DNA of 64,000 nucleotides from Phormidium sp. OSCR. Its GTDB lineage: Bacteria; Cyanobacteriota; Cyanobacteriia; Cyanobacteriales; Geitlerinemataceae. The position numbers and the translations under genes were made by a program. Shown piece by piece: positions 17,575 through 28,477 of this stretch. The stretch lies in NCBI GenBank assembly GCA_001314905.1, contig LJZT01000004.1:21966-85965 (forward strand). Reading direction: 5' to 3'. Positions within the stretch are counted from its first letter, which is position 1, and every line of letters begins with the position of its first letter. The notes beneath the pieces were generated by a model. The model made no database searches and was not told the origin of the DNA. It saw nothing but the letters and a program-made list of their open reading frames with translations.

Positions 17575-17799
17575 TTATTTCTTCCGCAATCGGTAGGTAA
17601 TGCGACCTTTTTCGAGGTCGTAGGGGGTCAGCTCGACTTTGACGCGATCGCCGGGCAGAATTTTAATGTAATTGCGGCGAATCTTCCCAGAAATATGGGC
17701 CAGAACGTTAAAGCCGTTATCGAGATCGACTCGAAACATTGCGTTGGGAAGGGACTCAGTTACGGTTCCTTCCATCTCGATGAGGTCTTGTTTAGCCAC
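17575..17799 (-). CDS. infA: Translation initiation factor IF-1
   Basis: 74 residues, the full single OB-fold: [56 protein letters not shown]-1 occupies the A site during initiation. The gene is separated from adk by 144 bases that contain a strong inverted repeat, suggesting a separate promoter or an attenuation point before infA-rpmJ-rpsM. Confidence 0.97.
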   Translation of the reverse strand: MAKQDLIEMEGTVTESLPNAMFRVDLDNGFNVLAHISGKIRRNYIKILPGDRVKVELTPYDLEKGRITYRLRKK

Positions 17800-17878
17800 G
17801 TAGGTCTCCTTTCAATTCAACAACTTGGGGCGCTCGTGAAACGTGCGGGAACCGCAATCGCTCCCCAGGATTTCCCTG

Positions 17879-17920
17879 GGTATTTTATCAAATTTTTATC
17901 AAAAAATCAGGTAAAATACC
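17879..17920. promoter_or_regulatory. Nine-base inverted repeat in the adk-infA gap
   Basis: GGTATTTTA (17879-17887) and TAAAATACC (17912-17920) are perfect inverted repeats 24 bases apart in an AT-rich stretch. On the leftward strand TAAAAT can act as a -10 with CTGATT 17 bases upstream as a weak -35. A smaller hairpin (CCCAGG/CCTGGG) follows toward infA. This could be the infA promoter with an operator, or a partial terminator after adk. Confidence 0.35.
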
Positions 17921-17943
17921 TTGACAAATCTCCGCAGTTAGTA

Positions 17944-18495
17944 TCACGCCGCCAAATTTTGGCTGAGATGTTCGGTAACAGCATTCATCTCCTGGCTACC
18001 ATCGATCGATAGCAGGCGCGACTGTTGCTCATAGAACTCAATCAAGGGAGCCGTGGCTTGGCGATACACCGTCAGACGATGACGAATCGTCTCCTCTTGG
18101 TCATCTTGACGGCCTCGGGCCAACAGTCGCTGCACAATATCCTCATCAGGAACCGTGAAATTCACGGCGCGATCGCAGGCCTGATCAATCTCAGCCAACA
18201 ACTCATCCAAGAACTTCGCTTGAGACAAATTGCGAGGGAACCCATCGAGAATCCAGCCCTGTTGAGCATCCTCCTGTTCGAGTCGTTCCCGAACCAAACC
18301 CAAAATCAACTCATCAGGAACCAAATCCCCCCGGTCCATATAGGCCTTTGCCTTCTGTCCCAAGGGCGTTTGATCCGCAACCGCCTGGCGGAGAATATCT
18401 CCCGTGGAAATATGAGGGATTCCCAAACGTTCAGAAACCCGTTGTGCTTGTGTCCCTTTCCCCGCCCCTGGCGGTCCCAAAAAAATCAAACGCAT
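17944..18495 (-). CDS. adk: Adenylate kinase
   Basis: 183 residues, the short-LID form. Adenylate kinase interconverts ATP + AMP and two ADP. The P-loop [16 protein letters not shown] (4-19), [19 protein letters not shown] and the LID-joining [13 protein letters not shown] are all present. It is 6 bases downstream of secY, the conserved secY-adk-infA order. Confidence 0.97.
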   Translation of the reverse strand: MRLIFLGPPGAGKGTQAQRVSERLGIPHISTGDILRQAVADQTPLGQKAKAYMDRGDLVPDELILGLVRERLEQEDAQQGWILDGFPRNLSQAKFLDELLAEIDQACDRAVNFTVPDEDIVQRLLARGRQDDQEETIRHRLTVYRQATAPLIEFYEQQSRLLSIDGSQEMNAVTEHLSQNLAA

Positions 18496-18501
18496 AGTTC
18501 T

Positions 18502-19803
18502 TTATTTCACCATTCCTTCGTATCGTTGCGAGATGACATAAGTTTGAATTTGCTTAGCGGTTTCAATGGCAACCCCTACCAAAATCAACAAGGACGTTGC
18601 CCCAAATCCTTGAAACGTCGTCACCCGAGTCGCACTCTCAACGGCCGTTGGCACCGTCGCCACCAAACCCAGGAACACAGCCCCTAAGAAGGTTAACCGA
18701 TTGAGAATCCGCTCAATATACTCACTTGTTGCTCGTCCAGGACGAATCCCAGGAATACTCGATCCCATTTTTTTCAGATTCTGCGCCAAATCCACAGGAT
18801 TGAGGATTAAGGAAGCATAGAAATAACTGAAAAACAGAATCAGTACCAGATAAAACGCCGCATACAACCAGGGAGTCGGACCACCGGGGCTAAGATACTC
18901 AGAAATCCGAATCAAGGTCGGATTGTTCGTCGCACCGGCAATAATTCCCGGCAAAATCAGGAAACTCGAAGCAAAAATGATCGGCATCACGCCCCCCTGA
19001 TTGAGACGCAGCGGCAGATAGTTCGTACGCTCACGGTAGAGACGACGACCCACCTGACGACGAGCAGAAATAATGGGAATGCGCCGAGCCCCTTCTTGCA
19101 CAAAGACAATGCCAACAATGGTGATGAGGAACACCAGTAAGAGCAAAATGACGCGCCCAACCACCGATTGGTCTTGTTGAGCCAATTGAATCGTGTTGCC
19201 CAACGAACTTGGCAACACCGCCACAATGTTGACAAAAATCAACAGGGATGCACCATTACCAATACCACGCTCGGTAATTAACTCCGAGACCCACATCACG
19301 AACATCGCACCGGTGACGAGAGCAATCATGGTCTGAGCCACAAACAGCGGACCAGGATTATCGGCATAGGCACTCGTCCAGAGGGCGATCCCGATACTTT
19401 GCAGAATCGCGACCCCAAGGGCGATATAACGAGTAATTTGGGAAATCTTGCGTCGTCCCGCTTCCCCCTCGTTTTTCTGTAAATCTTCCAACGTCGGCAA
19501 CGCCGCCGTCAGGAGCTGAATGGCGATCGAGGCGTTAATAAAGGGCAAAATCCCCAGGGCAAAAATCCCCAAAGTTTGTAACCCTCCCCCCGAAAACGCA
19601 TCCAGGAGTCCCAAAAAGGGACTACCCTGCAAATCAGCGGCGAAGCGCACTCGATCGATGCCGGGAACTGGAAGATAAATTCCCAGGCGGACCACAAAAA
19701 TTAACCCGATGGTCACCAGGATGCGGCCGCGAAGACCGGCCGCCTGGGCCATCTGCATAAATGTTTCTTGAGCCGTCGGTGCTTTATCTCGATTGACTAC
19801 CAT
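18502..19803 (-). CDS. secY: Protein translocase subunit SecY
   Basis: 433 residues with ten predicted membrane helices. SecY is the channel of the Sec translocon in the plasma and thylakoid membranes. Typical segments are YLPVPGIDRVRFA and GGGLQTLGIFALGILPFINASI (first periplasmic part and plug region) and QRYEGMVK at the C-terminus. Lies between rplO and adk. Confidence 0.97.
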   Translation of the reverse strand: MVVNRDKAPTAQETFMQMAQAAGLRGRILVTIGLIFVVRLGIYLPVPGIDRVRFAADLQGSPFLGLLDAFSGGGLQTLGIFALGILPFINASIAIQLLTAALPTLEDLQKNEGEAGRRKISQITRYIALGVAILQSIGIALWTSAYADNPGPLFVAQTMIALVTGAMFVMWVSELITERGIGNGASLLIFVNIVAVLPSSLGNTIQLAQQDQSVVGRVILLLLVFLITIVGIVFVQEGARRIPIISARRQVGRRLYRERTNYLPLRLNQGGVMPIIFASSFLILPGIIAGATNNPTLIRISEYLSPGGPTPWLYAAFYLVLILFFSYFYASLILNPVDLAQNLKKMGSSIPGIRPGRATSEYIERILNRLTFLGAVFLGLVATVPTAVESATRVTTFQGFGATSLLILVGVAIETAKQIQTYVISQRYEGMVK

Positions 19804-19860
19804 AACGGGAACCTCTAGCTGATACCTGTGAGCGTCGCTGCCATCGTCCTTGTCCTATCT

Positions 19861-20349
19861 CTACTCAGCGCTGTCAGCTTGAGTGCTGTTGTCAGAGGTG
19901 TTCCCAGTCATGAGTTCACAGCGACCGCCAGCGGCTTCAATTTTCTGACGGGCACTTTGAGTAAAGGCCGCCGCTTTCACGGTCAAAGCAACTGTTAACT
20001 CACCATCACCTAAAATTTTTAGGGGACCTTGGGGAGCGTTAACAATCTTTGCATCCAGCACCGAGGCCAAGGTGACGTCGCTGTTAGCGTCGAGTGAGGC
20101 CAGTTGACCCACATTAACAACAGTGTACTGTTTTGGATTAATAACCGTAAAGTGCTTGAGCTTAGGGACGCGGCGGTATAGAGGCATTTGACCCCCTTCA
20201 AATCCCGGTCGGGTGCCGCCACCGGAGCGAGACTTTTGGCCGCGCATTCCTTTGCCGCAGCTTGCCCCTTGTCCGGCAGCAATCCCACGACCGAGACGAC
20301 GGCGGCGTTTTTTAGAGCCGGGTTGCGGCTGAACGTCTTGTAATCTCAT
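19861..20349 (-). CDS. rplO: Ribosomal protein L15
   Basis: 162 residues. The Gly/Arg-rich N-terminus ([31 protein letters not shown]) winds into 23S rRNA, followed by a folded C-terminal part. The last 15 residues ([15 protein letters not shown]) form a polar tail beyond the usual end. The 127-base gap to rpsE holds two GTGAACA heptamers and no gene; rpmD (L30), found here in many bacteria, is absent, as usual in cyanobacteria. Confidence 0.96.
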   Translation of the reverse strand: MRLQDVQPQPGSKKRRRRLGRGIAAGQGASCGKGMRGQKSRSGGGTRPGFEGGQMPLYRRVPKLKHFTVINPKQYTVVNVGQLASLDANSDVTLASVLDAKIVNAPQGPLKILGDGELTVALTVKAAAFTQSARQKIEAAGGRCELMTGNTSDNSTQADSAE

Positions 20350-20476
20350 GATGTATAACAGTGAACAGTGAACAGTTTGCTTGGGGCGTGCCGATAGGGT
20401 CGCCCGTTAGGAAACAGCGAACCCTAAGGTCAACTGTTAACCGGATTTGGGGATTGAGTTCGGACTGAAGCGGTCT

Positions 20477-21010
20477 TTAGGAAAAGACTTGCTCAAGTGG
20501 AATATCCCGCTCTTTGGCCACATCGCCAAAGGTGCGTAGGGCAGAGAGTCCATCGACAGCGGCCCGAGCATTGTTTAGGGGGTTACTCGACCCGAGTTGT
20601 TTAGCCAGGATGTTACGAACACCGGCTAATTCGAGGACGGTCCGAACGGCCCCCCCGGCGATTACCCCAGTACCGGCGGATGCGGGACGCATCATGACGC
20701 GAGCGCCTCCAGCTTCTCCGTTAATTCGGTGGGGGATGGAACTGGCTTTGTTAAGGGGGACGGTAACGGTATGTTTTTTGGCATCGGCCACGCCTTTTTT
20801 GACGGCACCGATGACATCACCGGCCTTACCCACACCCACACCAACTTGTCCTCGTTCGTTACCGACGACAACAATGGCGCGGAAGCTGAGTTTTTTACCG
20901 CCTTTGACCACTTTGGTGACGCGGCGAATCTGGACGACGCGCTCTTGCCATTCGGAGTCTTTTTCGCGGTTACGGTTGCCTTTTTTGCGACGATCGCGTT
21001 GTTCTGCCAT
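20477..21010 (-). CDS. rpsE: Ribosomal protein S5
   Basis: 177 residues from ATG 21010, which has AGGAG 8 bases upstream; a start at 21073 would overlap rplR and is rejected. Motifs: [41 protein letters not shown] and [18 protein letters not shown]5 affects decoding fidelity. The first 25 residues are strongly basic. Confidence 0.97.
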   Translation of the reverse strand: MAEQRDRRKKGNRNREKDSEWQERVVQIRRVTKVVKGGKKLSFRAIVVVGNERGQVGVGVGKAGDVIGAVKKGVADAKKHTVTVPLNKASSIPHRINGEAGGARVMMRPASAGTGVIAGGAVRTVLELAGVRNILAKQLGSSNPLNNARAAVDGLSALRTFGDVAKERDIPLEQVFS

Positions 21011-21050
21011 GTTGGGCTCCTGTCGTGCGTAGTACGTTTGTAAAGACGTT

Positions 21051-21413
21051 TTAGAACTGAAGGCCAGCTTCACGAGCGGCTTCAGCTAAGGCTTGCACTC
21101 GACCATGGTAGAGGTTGCCCCCGCGATCGAATACAACTTTATCAATGCCTTTGTCCTGAAGGCGTTTAGCGAGAAGTTCACCAACTTTTGCCGAAGCCTC
21201 ACAGGTGGCGCTGCCCGAGAGGTTGGCCCGTAAATCGGGATCTAGGGTAGACGCGGTGGCTAGGGTGTGATGTTGGGTATCATCAATCGCCTGGACGTAA
21301 ATGTGCTGGTTAGAACGGAAGACAGCCACTCTTGGGCGTTCCGTGGTTCCCTGCACTTTACGGCGAATCCGACGATGTCGGCGATGGGTGGACTGCTTTC
21401 GGGTCAGTTTCAT
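21051..21413 (-). CDS. rplR: Ribosomal protein L18
   Basis: 120 residues: [40 protein letters not shown], and the conserved end [27 protein letters not shown]18 binds 5S rRNA. Lies between rplF and rpsE in spc-operon order. Confidence 0.97.
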   Translation of the reverse strand: MKLTRKQSTHRRHRRIRRKVQGTTERPRVAVFRSNQHIYVQAIDDTQHHTLATASTLDPDLRANLSGSATCEASAKVGELLAKRLQDKGIDKVVFDRGGNLYHGRVQALAEAAREAGLQF

Positions 21414-21491
21414 AGTGACAATAGGGAATCGGCGTTTAAAAAGCCTGGAGGTAAAGGGAAATTAAAAGCCTGAGGGCTCAGCCAGAGGAAA

Positions 21492-22034
21492 TTATTTTTT
21501 CCCGGCTTTCCCGGCTTTACGACGGATTTGTTCGCCAGCGTAGCGAATCCCTTTGCCTTTATAGACTTCAGGAGGACGCACGCCGCGAATTTGAGCAGCG
21601 ACGTTACCAACGATTTCTTTGTTAATCCCTTTAACAATGACGTTGGTGTTATTTTCGACGCTAATATCAATGCCCTCGGGCGGATTGAGTTCAAAGGGTT
21701 GACTGTAGCCAACATTGAGAATCAGTTTCCGGCCTTGGACTTGGGCACGATAACCCACGCCCTGGATTTCGAGTCGCCGTTCAAAGCCTTTGGAGACCCC
21801 ATCGACCATGTTGGCCAACAGGGTGCGACTGAGTCCATGACGGGCGCGGGATGGACGGGACTCATCGCGACGGGTCACCAGGAGCGTTCCGTCGTCTTCC
21901 TGGGTGAAGCTGACTTCGCGGGGGAAGTCTCGTGAGAGTTCCCCTAGAGGACCTTTAACGGATACAGCTTGTCCGTCAATGTTGACGGTGACGTTCTTGG
22001 GAACGGGTATAGGACGTTTGCCAATTCGAGACAT
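21492..22034 (-). CDS. rplF: Ribosomal protein L6
   Basis: 180 residues. Starts [17 protein letters not shown] and ends with the L6 signature [28 protein letters not shown]. Two related alpha-beta domains bind near the sarcin-ricin loop. Located between rpsH and rplR. Confidence 0.97.
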   Translation of the reverse strand: MSRIGKRPIPVPKNVTVNIDGQAVSVKGPLGELSRDFPREVSFTQEDDGTLLVTRRDESRPSRARHGLSRTLLANMVDGVSKGFERRLEIQGVGYRAQVQGRKLILNVGYSQPFELNPPEGIDISVENNTNVIVKGINKEIVGNVAAQIRGVRPPEVYKGKGIRYAGEQIRRKAGKAGKK

Positions 22035-22101
22035 TGCGGTTTCTCTGCGGTTGTCTTACGGGTGGAACGGGATGATAGACGGAGTCAACTCGCCTTGGGG
22101 T

Positions 22102-22503
22102 TTAGTAGACGTAGCAGAGAACTTCTCCGCCAACGCCTTGGCGACGGGCCTCGCGATCGGTCATGATCCCGTGGGAGGTGGAAATAATAGCAACACCGAT
22201 TCCACCTAAGATGCGAGGGAGTTCTTTCCGGTTGGAATAGACTCGTAAGCCCGGCTTGCTGACGCGCTTAAGCTTCTTGATGGTGGGTTGGCGATGTTTG
22301 CCTTTGTACTTGAGTGAGATGACGATATGGCGGTTGATGCCTTCGCCTTCTTCTGTGAAATTTGAAATGAAGCCTTCGTCTTGTAAGACTTGGGCAATGC
22401 TGCGCGTCATCTTGGTGGACGGCACTTGCGTCGTGTCGTGTCGCGCCAAGGTGGAATTGCGAATGCGCGTCAGCATATCTGCAATGGTGTCGTTAGCCGC
22501 CAT
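22102..22503 (-). CDS. rpsH: Ribosomal protein S8
   Basis: 133 residues: [20 protein letters not shown] at the start and [20 protein letters not shown] at the end. S8 binds the central domain of 16S rRNA and, in enterobacteria, represses the spc operon. It follows rplE by 23 bases; rpsN (S14) is absent between them, as usual in cyanobacteria. Confidence 0.97.
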   Translation of the reverse strand: MAANDTIADMLTRIRNSTLARHDTTQVPSTKMTRSIAQVLQDEGFISNFTEEGEGINRHIVISLKYKGKHRQPTIKKLKRVSKPGLRVYSNRKELPRILGGIGVAIISTSHGIMTDREARRQGVGGEVLCYVY

Positions 22504-22526
22504 AGTTTCCTCTTATCTAACCTGCC

Positions 22527-23072
22527 TCAATTACTGCGGAAGGGCATTCCCATTTCTTTGAGCAACGCACGACCTTCTTCGTCGGTGTTCGCTGTCGTAA
22601 CAATGGAAATATCCATCCCCCGCAACTGGTCAATACTGTCGTAATCCACTTCGGGGAAGATCAATTGTTCACGAACCCCGAGGGTGTAGTTGCCTCGACC
22701 ATCAAAACTTTTGGGGCTAATGCCACGAAAGTCACGAATCCGGGGTAACGAAATGCTAATCAAGCGGTCGAGAAAGGCATACATCCGTTCTCGACGGAGC
22801 GTTACCATGACCCCAACGGGCATTCCTTCGCGGACTTTGAAGCCAGCAATGGATTTTTTAGCGCGAGTGACCACAGGTTTTTGGCCGGTGATGACGGCGA
22901 GTTCCCGTAAGGACGATTCAAGGGCTTTGGCGTTTTGAGACGCTTCCCCTAAGCCTCGGTTCACGGTGATTTTGGAGAGTCGGGGGACTTCGTGGATGTT
23001 CTCGTAGTTAAACTCGGATTTGAGTTTCGGAACAATGGTCTCTAAGTAGAGGGTTTTGAGTCGCTGTGTCAT
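22527..23072 (-). CDS. rplE: Ribosomal protein L5
   Basis: 181 residues with [42 protein letters not shown] and [20 protein letters not shown]5 binds 5S rRNA and touches the P-site tRNA. Between rplX and rpsH. Confidence 0.97.
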   Translation of the reverse strand: MTQRLKTLYLETIVPKLKSEFNYENIHEVPRLSKITVNRGLGEASQNAKALESSLRELAVITGQKPVVTRAKKSIAGFKVREGMPVGVMVTLRRERMYAFLDRLISISLPRIRDFRGISPKSFDGRGNYTLGVREQLIFPEVDYDSIDQLRGMDISIVTTANTDEEGRALLKEMGMPFRSN

Positions 23073-23144
23073 GATCGTGATAGTTCGATGATGTCCTGGT
23101 CTGGGTCAGGACGGGGGTCGGGGTGCGATCGCCCCAGTTGATGG

Positions 23145-23498
23145 TTAGTCAATGATTTCGCCGGTTTTTTTCAGTTTTCTGACTTTACGGCCGTCTTCGG
23201 TAAAGGTATAGCAAGCCCGACTGGCCACTTTTTCTTTGTTGGAGTAGAGCATGACGTTGGAGCTGTGAACCGGGGCTTCATAGGTATTGATGCTGCCCGA
23301 TTCTCCCTCTTGGGTGGGTTTGACATGCTTGGTGCGAATGTTGACGCCTTTGACAATCACCTGACTGGTTTCAGGGATGGCTCGCAGGACTTCGCCGACT
23401 TTACCTTTGTCTTTGCCGGCAATCAGTTGGACGGTATCGCCGGTTTTGACGTGCATTTTGTGGCGGACGGGGGTGGTTTGGCGTTGTTTTTTAGCCAT
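23145..23498 (-). CDS. rplX: Ribosomal protein L24
   Basis: 117 residues. The KOW motif is [20 protein letters not shown], followed by [19 protein letters not shown]24 helps start large-subunit assembly. The gene directly abuts the rplN stop with no spacer. Confidence 0.97.
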   Translation of the reverse strand: MAKKQRQTTPVRHKMHVKTGDTVQLIAGKDKGKVGEVLRAIPETSQVIVKGVNIRTKHVKPTQEGESGSINTYEAPVHSSNVMLYSNKEKVASRACYTFTEDGRKVRKLKKTGEIID

Positions 23499-23864
23499 TT
23501 ATAGGACCTCCGGCGCGAGGGATACAATTTTGGTGAAGTTTCTCTCCCGAAGTTCACGGGCCACGGGTCCAAAAACCCGAGTCCCTCTGGGATTTCCTTC
23601 GGGGTTGACAATTACGGCGGCGTTGTCATCAAAGCGAATGCTCATACCGCTTTCCCGTAAGAGATTTTTACGGGTGCGGACGATAACAGCGCGCACGATG
23701 TCGGATTTTTTGATGGGCATATTGGGGAGTGCGTCTTTGACGACGGCGATTACGGTATCGCCAACGTGGGCATAACGACGATTCCCCCCGAGGACACGGA
23801 TGCACATGAGCTTCCGCGCCCCGCTGTTGTCAGCGACATTGAGGTAGGTTTCTTTTTGAATCAC
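23499..23864 (-). CDS. rplN: Ribosomal protein L14
   Basis: 121 residues: [41 protein letters not shown] and [21 protein letters not shown]14 forms bridges to the small subunit. Between rpsQ and rplX. Confidence 0.97.
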   Translation of the reverse strand: MIQKETYLNVADNSGARKLMCIRVLGGNRRYAHVGDTVIAVVKDALPNMPIKKSDIVRAVIVRTRKNLLRESGMSIRFDDNAAVIVNPEGNPRGTRVFGPVARELRERNFTKIVSLAPEVL

Positions 23865-23918
23865 GGTCGGTCTCCCTTATGGGGGGTTCGGTGAACAAGG
23901 GAATGGCTCAGGGGAGGG

Positions 23919-24170
23919 TTATACTCCGCTAGCGTGGCTGAGGGTTTCGACGATTACCCAGCGTTTTTGTTTGCTCAGAGGGCGGGATTCACGAATACGG
24001 ACGCGATCGCCCTCGTTGCAGTCGTTGTTTTCGTCGTGGGCTTTGTAGCGACGAGTCTGAACCATCGTTTTCCCATATTTGGGGTGAGGAACCCGAGTTT
24101 CTACAGCAACAACAGCGGTTTTATCCATTTTGTTGCTGACGACGGTACCAATTCTTTCTTTAACTGCCAT
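23919..24170 (-). CDS. rpsQ: Ribosomal protein S17
   Basis: 83 residues from ATG 24170 ([20 protein letters not shown]), the normal start and length; the open frame upstream has no S17-like sequence. Further motifs are [19 protein letters not shown] and [12 protein letters not shown]17 binds 16S rRNA early in assembly. Between rpmC and rplN. Confidence 0.97.
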   Translation of the reverse strand: MAVKERIGTVVSNKMDKTAVVAVETRVPHPKYGKTMVQTRRYKAHDENNDCNEGDRVRIRESRPLSKQKRWVIVETLSHASGV

Positions 24171-24228
24171 AACAAATGGGGATAAGAGATGTGTCAAAGG
24201 GTCAAGGGTTACAGTGAACTCACTGCTC

Positions 24229-24570
24229 CTACTCCTCTTCAGCGGTGGCTTCCTCGGCGGCAGGCTCGGAGGGAGCTGGGGCCGCTTCGGTGGTTTCGAC
24301 CACTGGCGCGGACTGAGGAGATACCTCAGCATCTGCTTCAGGAGCCGCTTGAGACGCGGACTCGGCTGCCGCTTGCCGCTTGAGTTCCCCTTCGACGGTC
24401 AGCAGTTGAGCTAAACGATGACGCAGGTGTTTGAACTGGTGGGTTTTTTCCAACTGTCCGGTGGCCTGCTGTAAGCGCAGGTCGAACAGTTGTTTTTTCA
24501 CCTCAAGAACCTGCTCATTGAGTTCTTCGGGGGAGAGGTTGCGGACTTCTTCGATTTGGGGTAGAGCCAT
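24229..24570 (-). CDS. rpmC: Ribosomal protein L29 with an acidic C-terminal extension
   Basis: 113 residues from ATG 24570, which has GGAGAG upstream. Residues 1-68 are ordinary L29 ([31 protein letters not shown]..., a two-helix protein near the peptide exit tunnel). Residues 69-113 are an Ala/Glu/Pro tail (for example [19 protein letters not shown]) not found in standard L29 of about 65-75 residues. The tail is acidic, probably disordered, and would project near the tunnel exit where chaperones and SecY dock; any such role is inference. Confidence 0.95.
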   Translation of the reverse strand: MALPQIEEVRNLSPEELNEQVLEVKKQLFDLRLQQATGQLEKTHQFKHLRHRLAQLLTVEGELKRQAAAESASQAAPEADAEVSPQSAPVVETTEAAPAPSEPAAEEATAEEE

Positions 24571-24577
24571 AGTGAAT

Positions 24578-24991
24578 TTACTCTCCTTCGCGCTTGATAA
24601 ACTTGGTCTTAATGGGCAACTTAAAGGATGCCAAGCGCATCGCTTCCCGAGCGGTTTCTTCGGGAACCCCGGCGATTTCAAACATCATGCGACCGGGTTT
24701 CACCACAGCAACCCAAAATTCAGGGTTCCCTTTACCAGAACCCATCCGGGTTTCAGCAGGGCGCATAGTCACAGGTTTGTCGGGGAATAGGCGAATCCAG
24801 ATTTTTCCCCCGCGTCGGATGTAGCGGGTCATCGCACGACGGCTGGCTTCGATTTGGCGGGAGGTAATCCAGGACGGTTCTAGGGCCTGGAGTCCGAAAT
24901 CACCGAAATCAACGGTGTTCCCACGGGTTGCTAAGCCGCGCATCCGCCCGCGATGTTGTTTGCGGAATTTAGTACGTTTGGGACTAAGCAT
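24578..24991 (-). CDS. rplP: Ribosomal protein L16
   Basis: 137 residues from ATG 24991 ([19 protein letters not shown]), the usual L16 start; an in-frame TTG two codons earlier is not needed. Also [27 protein letters not shown] in outline and [16 protein letters not shown]16 helps place tRNA in the A site. Seven bases before rpmC. Confidence 0.97.
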   Translation of the reverse strand: MLSPKRTKFRKQHRGRMRGLATRGNTVDFGDFGLQALEPSWITSRQIEASRRAMTRYIRRGGKIWIRLFPDKPVTMRPAETRMGSGKGNPEFWVAVVKPGRMMFEIAGVPEETAREAMRLASFKLPIKTKFIKREGE

Positions 24992-25058
24992 GATCAACGG
25001 ATCAAACGGTGGACAGGGGTAGGATAGGTTTCACGAGTGCCGAGGCAATGGGTGAGGT

Positions 25059-25787
25059 TTATCCTTCGTTGGAACGGTCTTCAAACTGGCGACGACGCTG
25101 TTGGCGACGACGGGGTTGAGGGGCGCTCGGCGCGGGTTTATCGGTTTGTCCGGGCAGGATTTCGCCTTTGAAAATCCAGACTTTTACGCCCAAAATTCCA
25201 TAAACGGTGCGAGCGGTGCGGTAGCTATAGTCGATGTCAGCCCGCAGGGTATGCAGGGGGACTCGACCTTCGCGTGTCCATTCGGTCCGGGCAATTTCTG
25301 CGCCGTTGAGCCGTCCGGATACTTGCACTTTGATGCCTTCGACGCCGGCCCGTTGCGCCCGTTGAATGGCTTGGCGGACAACTCGGCGGAAGGAGACCCG
25401 ACGTTCGAGTTGTTGGGCGATGTATTCGGCGATTAAGCCGGAGTCGGCGTCAACTCGGGCCACTTCAACAACGTTGATGCGGATTTGACGGTTGGTTCCG
25501 CCGAGTTGAGCTTGCAGGTTGGTTCGTAGGCTCTCAATGCCACTCCCACCACGACCGACAACTACACCGGGGCGTGCGGTGCGAATTTCGAGGTCCACTT
25601 GGTCGGCTTTGCGCTCGATGTGGACTTCGGAAATGCCGGCGTTATTGAGATTTTTACTGATGTAGTCCCGAATTAAACGGTCTTCGCGTAGTAGTTCGGG
25701 ATAGCGTTTGCTATCGGCAAACCACCGTGAGCGGTGCTCTTGGGTGATCCCAAGGCGAAAACCTGTTGGGTGAATCTTTTGTCCCAC
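25059..25787 (-). CDS. rpsC: Ribosomal protein S3
   Basis: 242 residues, beginning [22 protein letters not shown] from a GTG at 25787, preceded by AGAGGA. The KH domain loop is [13 protein letters not shown] and the C-terminal domain contains [26 protein letters not shown]. The last 30 residues are Pro/Gln/Arg-rich. S3 lines the mRNA entry site. Between rplV and rplP. Confidence 0.97.
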   Translation of the reverse strand: MGQKIHPTGFRLGITQEHRSRWFADSKRYPELLREDRLIRDYISKNLNNAGISEVHIERKADQVDLEIRTARPGVVVGRGGSGIESLRTNLQAQLGGTNRQIRINVVEVARVDADSGLIAEYIAQQLERRVSFRRVVRQAIQRAQRAGVEGIKVQVSGRLNGAEIARTEWTREGRVPLHTLRADIDYSYRTARTVYGILGVKVWIFKGEILPGQTDKPAPSAPQPRRRQQRRRQFEDRSNEG

Positions 25788-25804
25788 GAGTGTCGAGTCC
25801 TCTT

Positions 25805-26167
25805 TTAGTCTTCTTCGTAGTCAGGCGCCACTGCCACAGTGATATGGCAGGTGGGTCGGCGAATGGCATAGGCGCGACCCTGGGCGCGGGGGCGGTAGCG
25901 TTTTAGACCCGGGCCTTCGTCGGCGAAGGCTTCGCTCACCACTAGGGTTTGGGGGTCAAGTCCTAGGTTATTCTCGGCGTTAGCCACGGCGGAGCGTAGG
26001 ACTTTCAGTACAGGCTCACAGGCGCGATAGGGCATGAACTCCAGGATGATCAGTGCTTCCCGATAGGAGCGTCCTCGGATTTGGTCGAGGACACGACGCA
26101 CTTTTTTGGGGGACATGCGGACGTAACGCGCGATCGCCTTCACTTGTTCGCTGGTATCGACAGCCAT
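25805..26167 (-). CDS. rplV: Ribosomal protein L22
   Basis: 120 residues: [22 protein letters not shown] and [20 protein letters not shown], the loop that reaches the exit tunnel. Follows rpsS by 26 bases and precedes rpsC by 17. Confidence 0.97.
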   Translation of the reverse strand: MAVDTSEQVKAIARYVRMSPKKVRRVLDQIRGRSYREALIILEFMPYRACEPVLKVLRSAVANAENNLGLDPQTLVVSEAFADEGPGLKRYRPRAQGRAYAIRRPTCHITVAVAPDYEED

Positions 26168-26193
26168 CAGGCTTCTCCTTCCTCGTGTTCAGG

Positions 26194-26472
26194 TTATCGG
26201 CGGATTTTTTTATCGCTTTTGGCGTGACCTCGGAAGGTGCGCGTCGGGGCGAATTCTCCGAGTTTGTGTCCAACCATCTGCTCGTTGACGTAAACGGGGA
26301 CATGAGCGCGTCCGTTATGGACGGCGATGGTATGTCCAATCATTTGTGGCACGATGGTTGAGGCACGAGACCAGGTCTTGATGACCTGCTTTTCGTTTTT
26401 GGCGTTGAGGGCCTCAAGTTTCTTCATCAAGCTATCGGCGATGAAGGGGCCTTTTTTTAGCGATCGACTCAT
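26194..26472 (-). CDS. rpsS: Ribosomal protein S19
   Basis: 92 residues: [45 protein letters not shown] and [17 protein letters not shown]19 sits in the head of the small subunit next to S13. The first codons carry a CGATCGCTA motif. The 105-base gap to rplB holds two copies of a GTTTGGAATAC stretch but no gene. Confidence 0.97.
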   Translation of the reverse strand: MSRSLKKGPFIADSLMKKLEALNAKNEKQVIKTWSRASTIVPQMIGHTIAVHNGRAHVPVYVNEQMVGHKLGEFAPTRTFRGHAKSDKKIRR

Positions 26473-26577
26473 AGGTATTCCAAACGGGGGTATTCCAAAC
26501 GAAGGCTATAAACGGGGGGTAGCCAGCGGACCCAATAAAGCTTGCTCTCAGGGGCTTGACAAAAGTAAGAGACTGTG

Positions 26578-27441
26578 TTAGCTCTCGCGTCCGCCCCGGC
26601 TCCGCTTGGAGGTTTTCCGGCGACGCCGCACCACGTATTTGCTGCTTTGTTTGTTTTTCTTGCGGGTTTTCATCCCCAAGGTGGGTTTCCCCCAAGGGGT
26701 GACCGGACCGCTGCGACCAATGGGGGCGCGGCCTTCACCACCACCGTGAGGGTGGTCTACCGGGTTCATGACACTGCCTCGAACTTGAGGACGGCGACCC
26801 TTCCAGCGGGTGCGGCCGGCTTTACCGAGGGTTAGGTTTCTGGCATCAGCGTTACCCACTTGACCGATGGTGGCGTAGCATTCACGACGCACCATGCGGA
26901 CTTCGGTGGAGGGCAGTTTCAGGGTGACGAAGTTCCCTTCTTTGGCAACCACCTGAGCGCTGGTTCCGGCGGCGCGAACAATTTGTCCGCCACGTCCAGG
27001 ATTGAGTTCTACGTTGTGAACTGTGGTCCCTAAAGGAATGTTCGCCAGGGGCAGAGCATTGCCCACTTCGATGGGAGCCTCGGGACCGGAAATAATCCGA
27101 GTGCCAACGGCGAGTCCCGTCGGGTGCAGGATGTACCGCTTTTCGCCGTCGAGGTAGTGCAGTAGGGCAATGCGGGCGTTACGGTTGGGGTCGTATTCGA
27201 TTTGAGCGACTTTGGCGGGAATATTATGCTTATCCCGTCGGAAGTCAATCACACGATAGCGACGTTTGTGTCCACCACCACGGTGGCGGCAGGTAATCAC
27301 GCCTCGGTTATTACGACCTTTGGCGCGGTGTTTGGATTTTGTTAAGCTCTTTTCGGGCTTATCGCGGGTAATGGTCTCGAAGTCCGAAACGGTCGCCTGT
27401 CGAGTTCCCGGTGTATAAGGGCGGTATGAGCGAATACCCAT
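26578..27441 (-). CDS. rplB: Ribosomal protein L2
   Basis: 287 residues. The signature near the peptidyl-transferase centre, [16 protein letters not shown], is intact with its conserved His, and the N-terminus is [16 protein letters not shown]2 is needed for subunit association and tRNA binding. Between rplW and rpsS. Confidence 0.97.
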   Translation of the reverse strand: MGIRSYRPYTPGTRQATVSDFETITRDKPEKSLTKSKHRAKGRNNRGVITCRHRGGGHKRRYRVIDFRRDKHNIPAKVAQIEYDPNRNARIALLHYLDGEKRYILHPTGLAVGTRIISGPEAPIEVGNALPLANIPLGTTVHNVELNPGRGGQIVRAAGTSAQVVAKEGNFVTLKLPSTEVRMVRRECYATIGQVGNADARNLTLGKAGRTRWKGRRPQVRGSVMNPVDHPHGGGEGRAPIGRSGPVTPWGKPTLGMKTRKKNKQSSKYVVRRRRKTSKRSRGGRES

Positions 27442-27511
27442 AGTATTGACCTTGGCTGGGGTTTGCTAAGTAAAGACCGATTGGGTTACAGGTCTCGGTT
27501 ACGGGTGTCGT

Positions 27512-27817
27512 TTACACGTCTGGGAACAGTGGGATGGTGTCACCCTCGGCCAGACGCACAATGGCCCGTTTGTATTGGCTCTTGTAACCGATGAAGCGCC
27601 CGACCCGTTTTTTCTTGCGGGGAGGGGTGCTGGTGTTGACGGAAATGACCTTGACATCAAAGACTTGTTCGACGGCAGCCTTGATTTCCGGCTTGGTCGC
27701 TTTGGGCGATACGTCGAAGACATATTGATTGGTCTCCATCAACAACGTAGCTTTCTCGGTGATGATGGGACGTTTGATGAGGTCGGACAGGGTACGGGGG
27801 TCAAGGGGTTTAGTCAT
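27512..27817 (-). CDS. rplW: Ribosomal protein L23
   Basis: 101 residues: [34 protein letters not shown] and [24 protein letters not shown] in outline. L23 is the docking site for trigger factor and SRP at the tunnel exit. It overlaps rplD by 8 bases. Confidence 0.97.
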   Translation of the reverse strand: MTKPLDPRTLSDLIKRPIITEKATLLMETNQYVFDVSPKATKPEIKAAVEQVFDVKVISVNTSTPPRKKKRVGRFIGYKSQYKRAIVRLAEGDTIPLFPDV

Positions 27818-28442
27818 TGTAAACCTCGTGAATCTTGGCTAACCCAGCCGCCGTGGTAATGATGGTGTCGGCGTGCAAGAGGTCGTAAACGTTGAGATTA
27901 GTCGCGGTAATCACTTTCAAGCGCTCTAGGTTCCGGGCCGACAGATAGATGTTGTCGGGTAGTTCGGGCAAAATCAGCAGGGCTTTTTGCTCGGACTCGA
28001 CTCCCCAACGCTTGAGAGCGGCGGCTAAGTCTTGGGTTTTGGGACGGGGAAATTCTTCGGCGAACTCTTCGACCACAATGAGGTCTTCACAGCGACTTTG
28101 GAAGGCTGTTCTGAGGGCCAGCCGCCGTTCCTTGCGGTTCATTTTGAGGTTGTAATCCCGAGGTTTGGGGCCAAAAATGACACCACCACCTCTCCAGAGG
28201 GGAGAACGGATAGAACCGGCGCGAGCGCGACCTGTTCCTTTTTGCCGCCAGGGTTTGCGACCGCCACCGCGCACTTCAGCGCGGGTTTTACTCGATGCGG
28301 TTCCTTGGCGGGCATTCGTCATCTGACGCACGAGGGCGCGATGGACGATGTGGGCTGCGGTTTCTTCTTTGGCAACGTTGAGGTCAAGGGAAGCTTGTCC
28401 CACTTCTTCACCTTGCCAGTTGCGAACGACACAATTAACCAT
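27810..28442 (-). CDS. rplD: Ribosomal protein L4
   Basis: 210 residues. The long tunnel loop [19 protein letters not shown] is intact, and the N-terminus [19 protein letters not shown] is cyanobacterial. In enterobacteria L4 also regulates the S10 operon. Overlaps rplW by 8 bases. Confidence 0.97.
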   Translation of the reverse strand: MVNCVVRNWQGEEVGQASLDLNVAKEETAAHIVHRALVRQMTNARQGTASSKTRAEVRGGGRKPWRQKGTGRARAGSIRSPLWRGGGVIFGPKPRDYNLKMNRKERRLALRTAFQSRCEDLIVVEEFAEEFPRPKTQDLAAALKRWGVESEQKALLILPELPDNIYLSARNLERLKVITATNLNVYDLLHADTIITTAAGLAKIHEVYND

Positions 28443-28477
28443 GTTGATTGTCTGTGTTTTGTTCCAGGATGGGACGT

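Noticed and set aside
20361..20374. GTGAACA heptamers between rplO and rpsE
   Set aside because: Only two copies, too short to call a repeat array by itself.
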